Part shown: one piece after another, positions 6,540 to 6,743 of the stretch
How positions within the stretch are numbered: position 1 is the stretch's first letter
Layout: every line of letters starts with the position of its first letter
Source of the DNA: Pontiella sp.
GTDB lineage: Bacteria > Verrucomicrobiota > Kiritimatiellia > Kiritimatiellales > Pontiellaceae
Direction: 5' to 3'
Assembly (NCBI GenBank): GCA_029935255.1
Contig: JAOZKS010000122.1
Location: 1 to 6,743, forward strand
DNA: 6,743 bases
Translations under genes and position numbers: made by a program
The notes under the pieces: generated by a model
Seen by the model: the letters and a program-made list of their open reading frames with translations, nothing else
Databases searched by the model: none
What the model was told of the DNA's origin: nothing

Positions 6540-6743
6540 ATGAGAAGTCCAACCCTTGCAAAACTCGCCGACGATCCCTGGATGGAACCCTACCTCGGGC
6601 AGATCCACCACCGCGCCGACCTCATCCAGCAGATGGAACACCGACTCACCGGCGGGCGCATCTCCCTCAACGAATTCGCCAACGCGCACGAATACTACGG
6701 ACTCCACTTCCGCAATGGAAAATGGATCTTCCGCGAGTGGGCA
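6540..6743 (+). CDS. glgB: 1,4-alpha-glucan branching enzyme, eukaryote-like type (3' end missing)
   Basis: Only the first 68 codons lie in the window, and the frame is open to the right edge. The visible part has the N-terminal helix segment typical of eukaryote-type (GBE1-like) branching enzymes: DDPWMEPY at 11-18, then HHRADLIQQMEHRL and LNEFANAHEYYGLH. It ends as the CBM48 domain begins at GKWIFREWA, where relatives continue into WAP. By family, the full enzyme cuts an alpha-1,4 chain and re-attaches it by an alpha-1,6 bond, working on the chains made by the synthase upstream. The catalytic GH13 barrel is outside the window and cannot be checked. The start ATG is 9 bases after the synthase stop in the same frame. 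The only ribosome-binding candidate is a weak AGG that overlaps the TAG stop, which suggests translation depends on ribosomes finishing the synthase. Other GH13 proteins with CBM48 are possible, but the N-terminal helix segment favours branching enzyme. Confidence 0.85.
   Translation, partial: MRSPTLAKLADDPWMEPYLGQIHHRADLIQQMEHRLTGGRISLNEFANAHEYYGLHFRNGKWIFREWA

Noticed and set aside
5766..6707. Long - strand open frame (313 codons) across the glgA-glgB junction
   Set aside because: Its product is mostly Val, Asp, Glu, Gly and Ala, the expected shadow of C-ending codons on the opposite strand, and it matches no family I know.
1..6743. Defence system, mobile element, CRISPR array, tRNA or other RNA gene
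   Set aside because: Reading both strands I found no direct-repeat array, terminal inverted repeats, transposase or integrase motifs, or tRNA-like folds. All long stretches are explained by metabolic genes.

Overview
The window holds a bacterial glycogen-metabolism locus: two complete genes, two cut by the window edges, and one short divergent intergenic region. From left to right they are: (1) the 3' part of a very large glycogen-debranching protein on the + strand, running in from the left edge to 3596; (2) a secreted metallophosphoesterase of the purple-acid-phosphatase-like type on the - strand (3577-4830); (3) a divergent intergenic region (4831-4982) with candidate promoters for both directions; (4) a GT5 glycogen synthase on the + strand (4983-6530); (5) the first 68 codons of a 1,4-alpha-glucan branching enzyme on the + strand, 9 bases after the synthase stop and cut by the right edge.

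The three carbohydrate genes cover most of a glycogen cycle. The synthase extends alpha-1,4 chains, the branching enzyme adds alpha-1,6 branches, and the debranching protein carries both a GH13 domain (transferase- or amylase-like) and a GH133 amylo-alpha-1,6-glucosidase domain to remove them. The synthase and branching enzyme look like one transcription unit. The debranching gene is on the same strand but is separated from them by the phosphatase gene, which is read in the opposite direction and overlaps its 3' end by 20 bp. The phosphatase has a signal peptide, so its product should act outside the cytoplasm where glycogen is made. Its place in the locus is unexplained.

The organism is probably a member of the PVC/Kiritimatiellota-Lentisphaerota-Verrucomicrobiota group. 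The reasons are a GH13-GH133 fusion debranching protein, a branching enzyme start that resembles the eukaryote-type (GBE1-like) enzymes, a divergent GT5 synthase, and moderately GC-rich DNA with strong C-ending codon use. This is an inference from protein style with no database search behind it. I see no RNA genes, CRISPR arrays, insertion sequences or long repeats. This looks like a metabolic locus rather than a mobile or defence region. The most unusual points are the fusion architecture, the altered metal-site motif of the phosphatase, and the antiparallel gene inserted inside the glycogen cluster.
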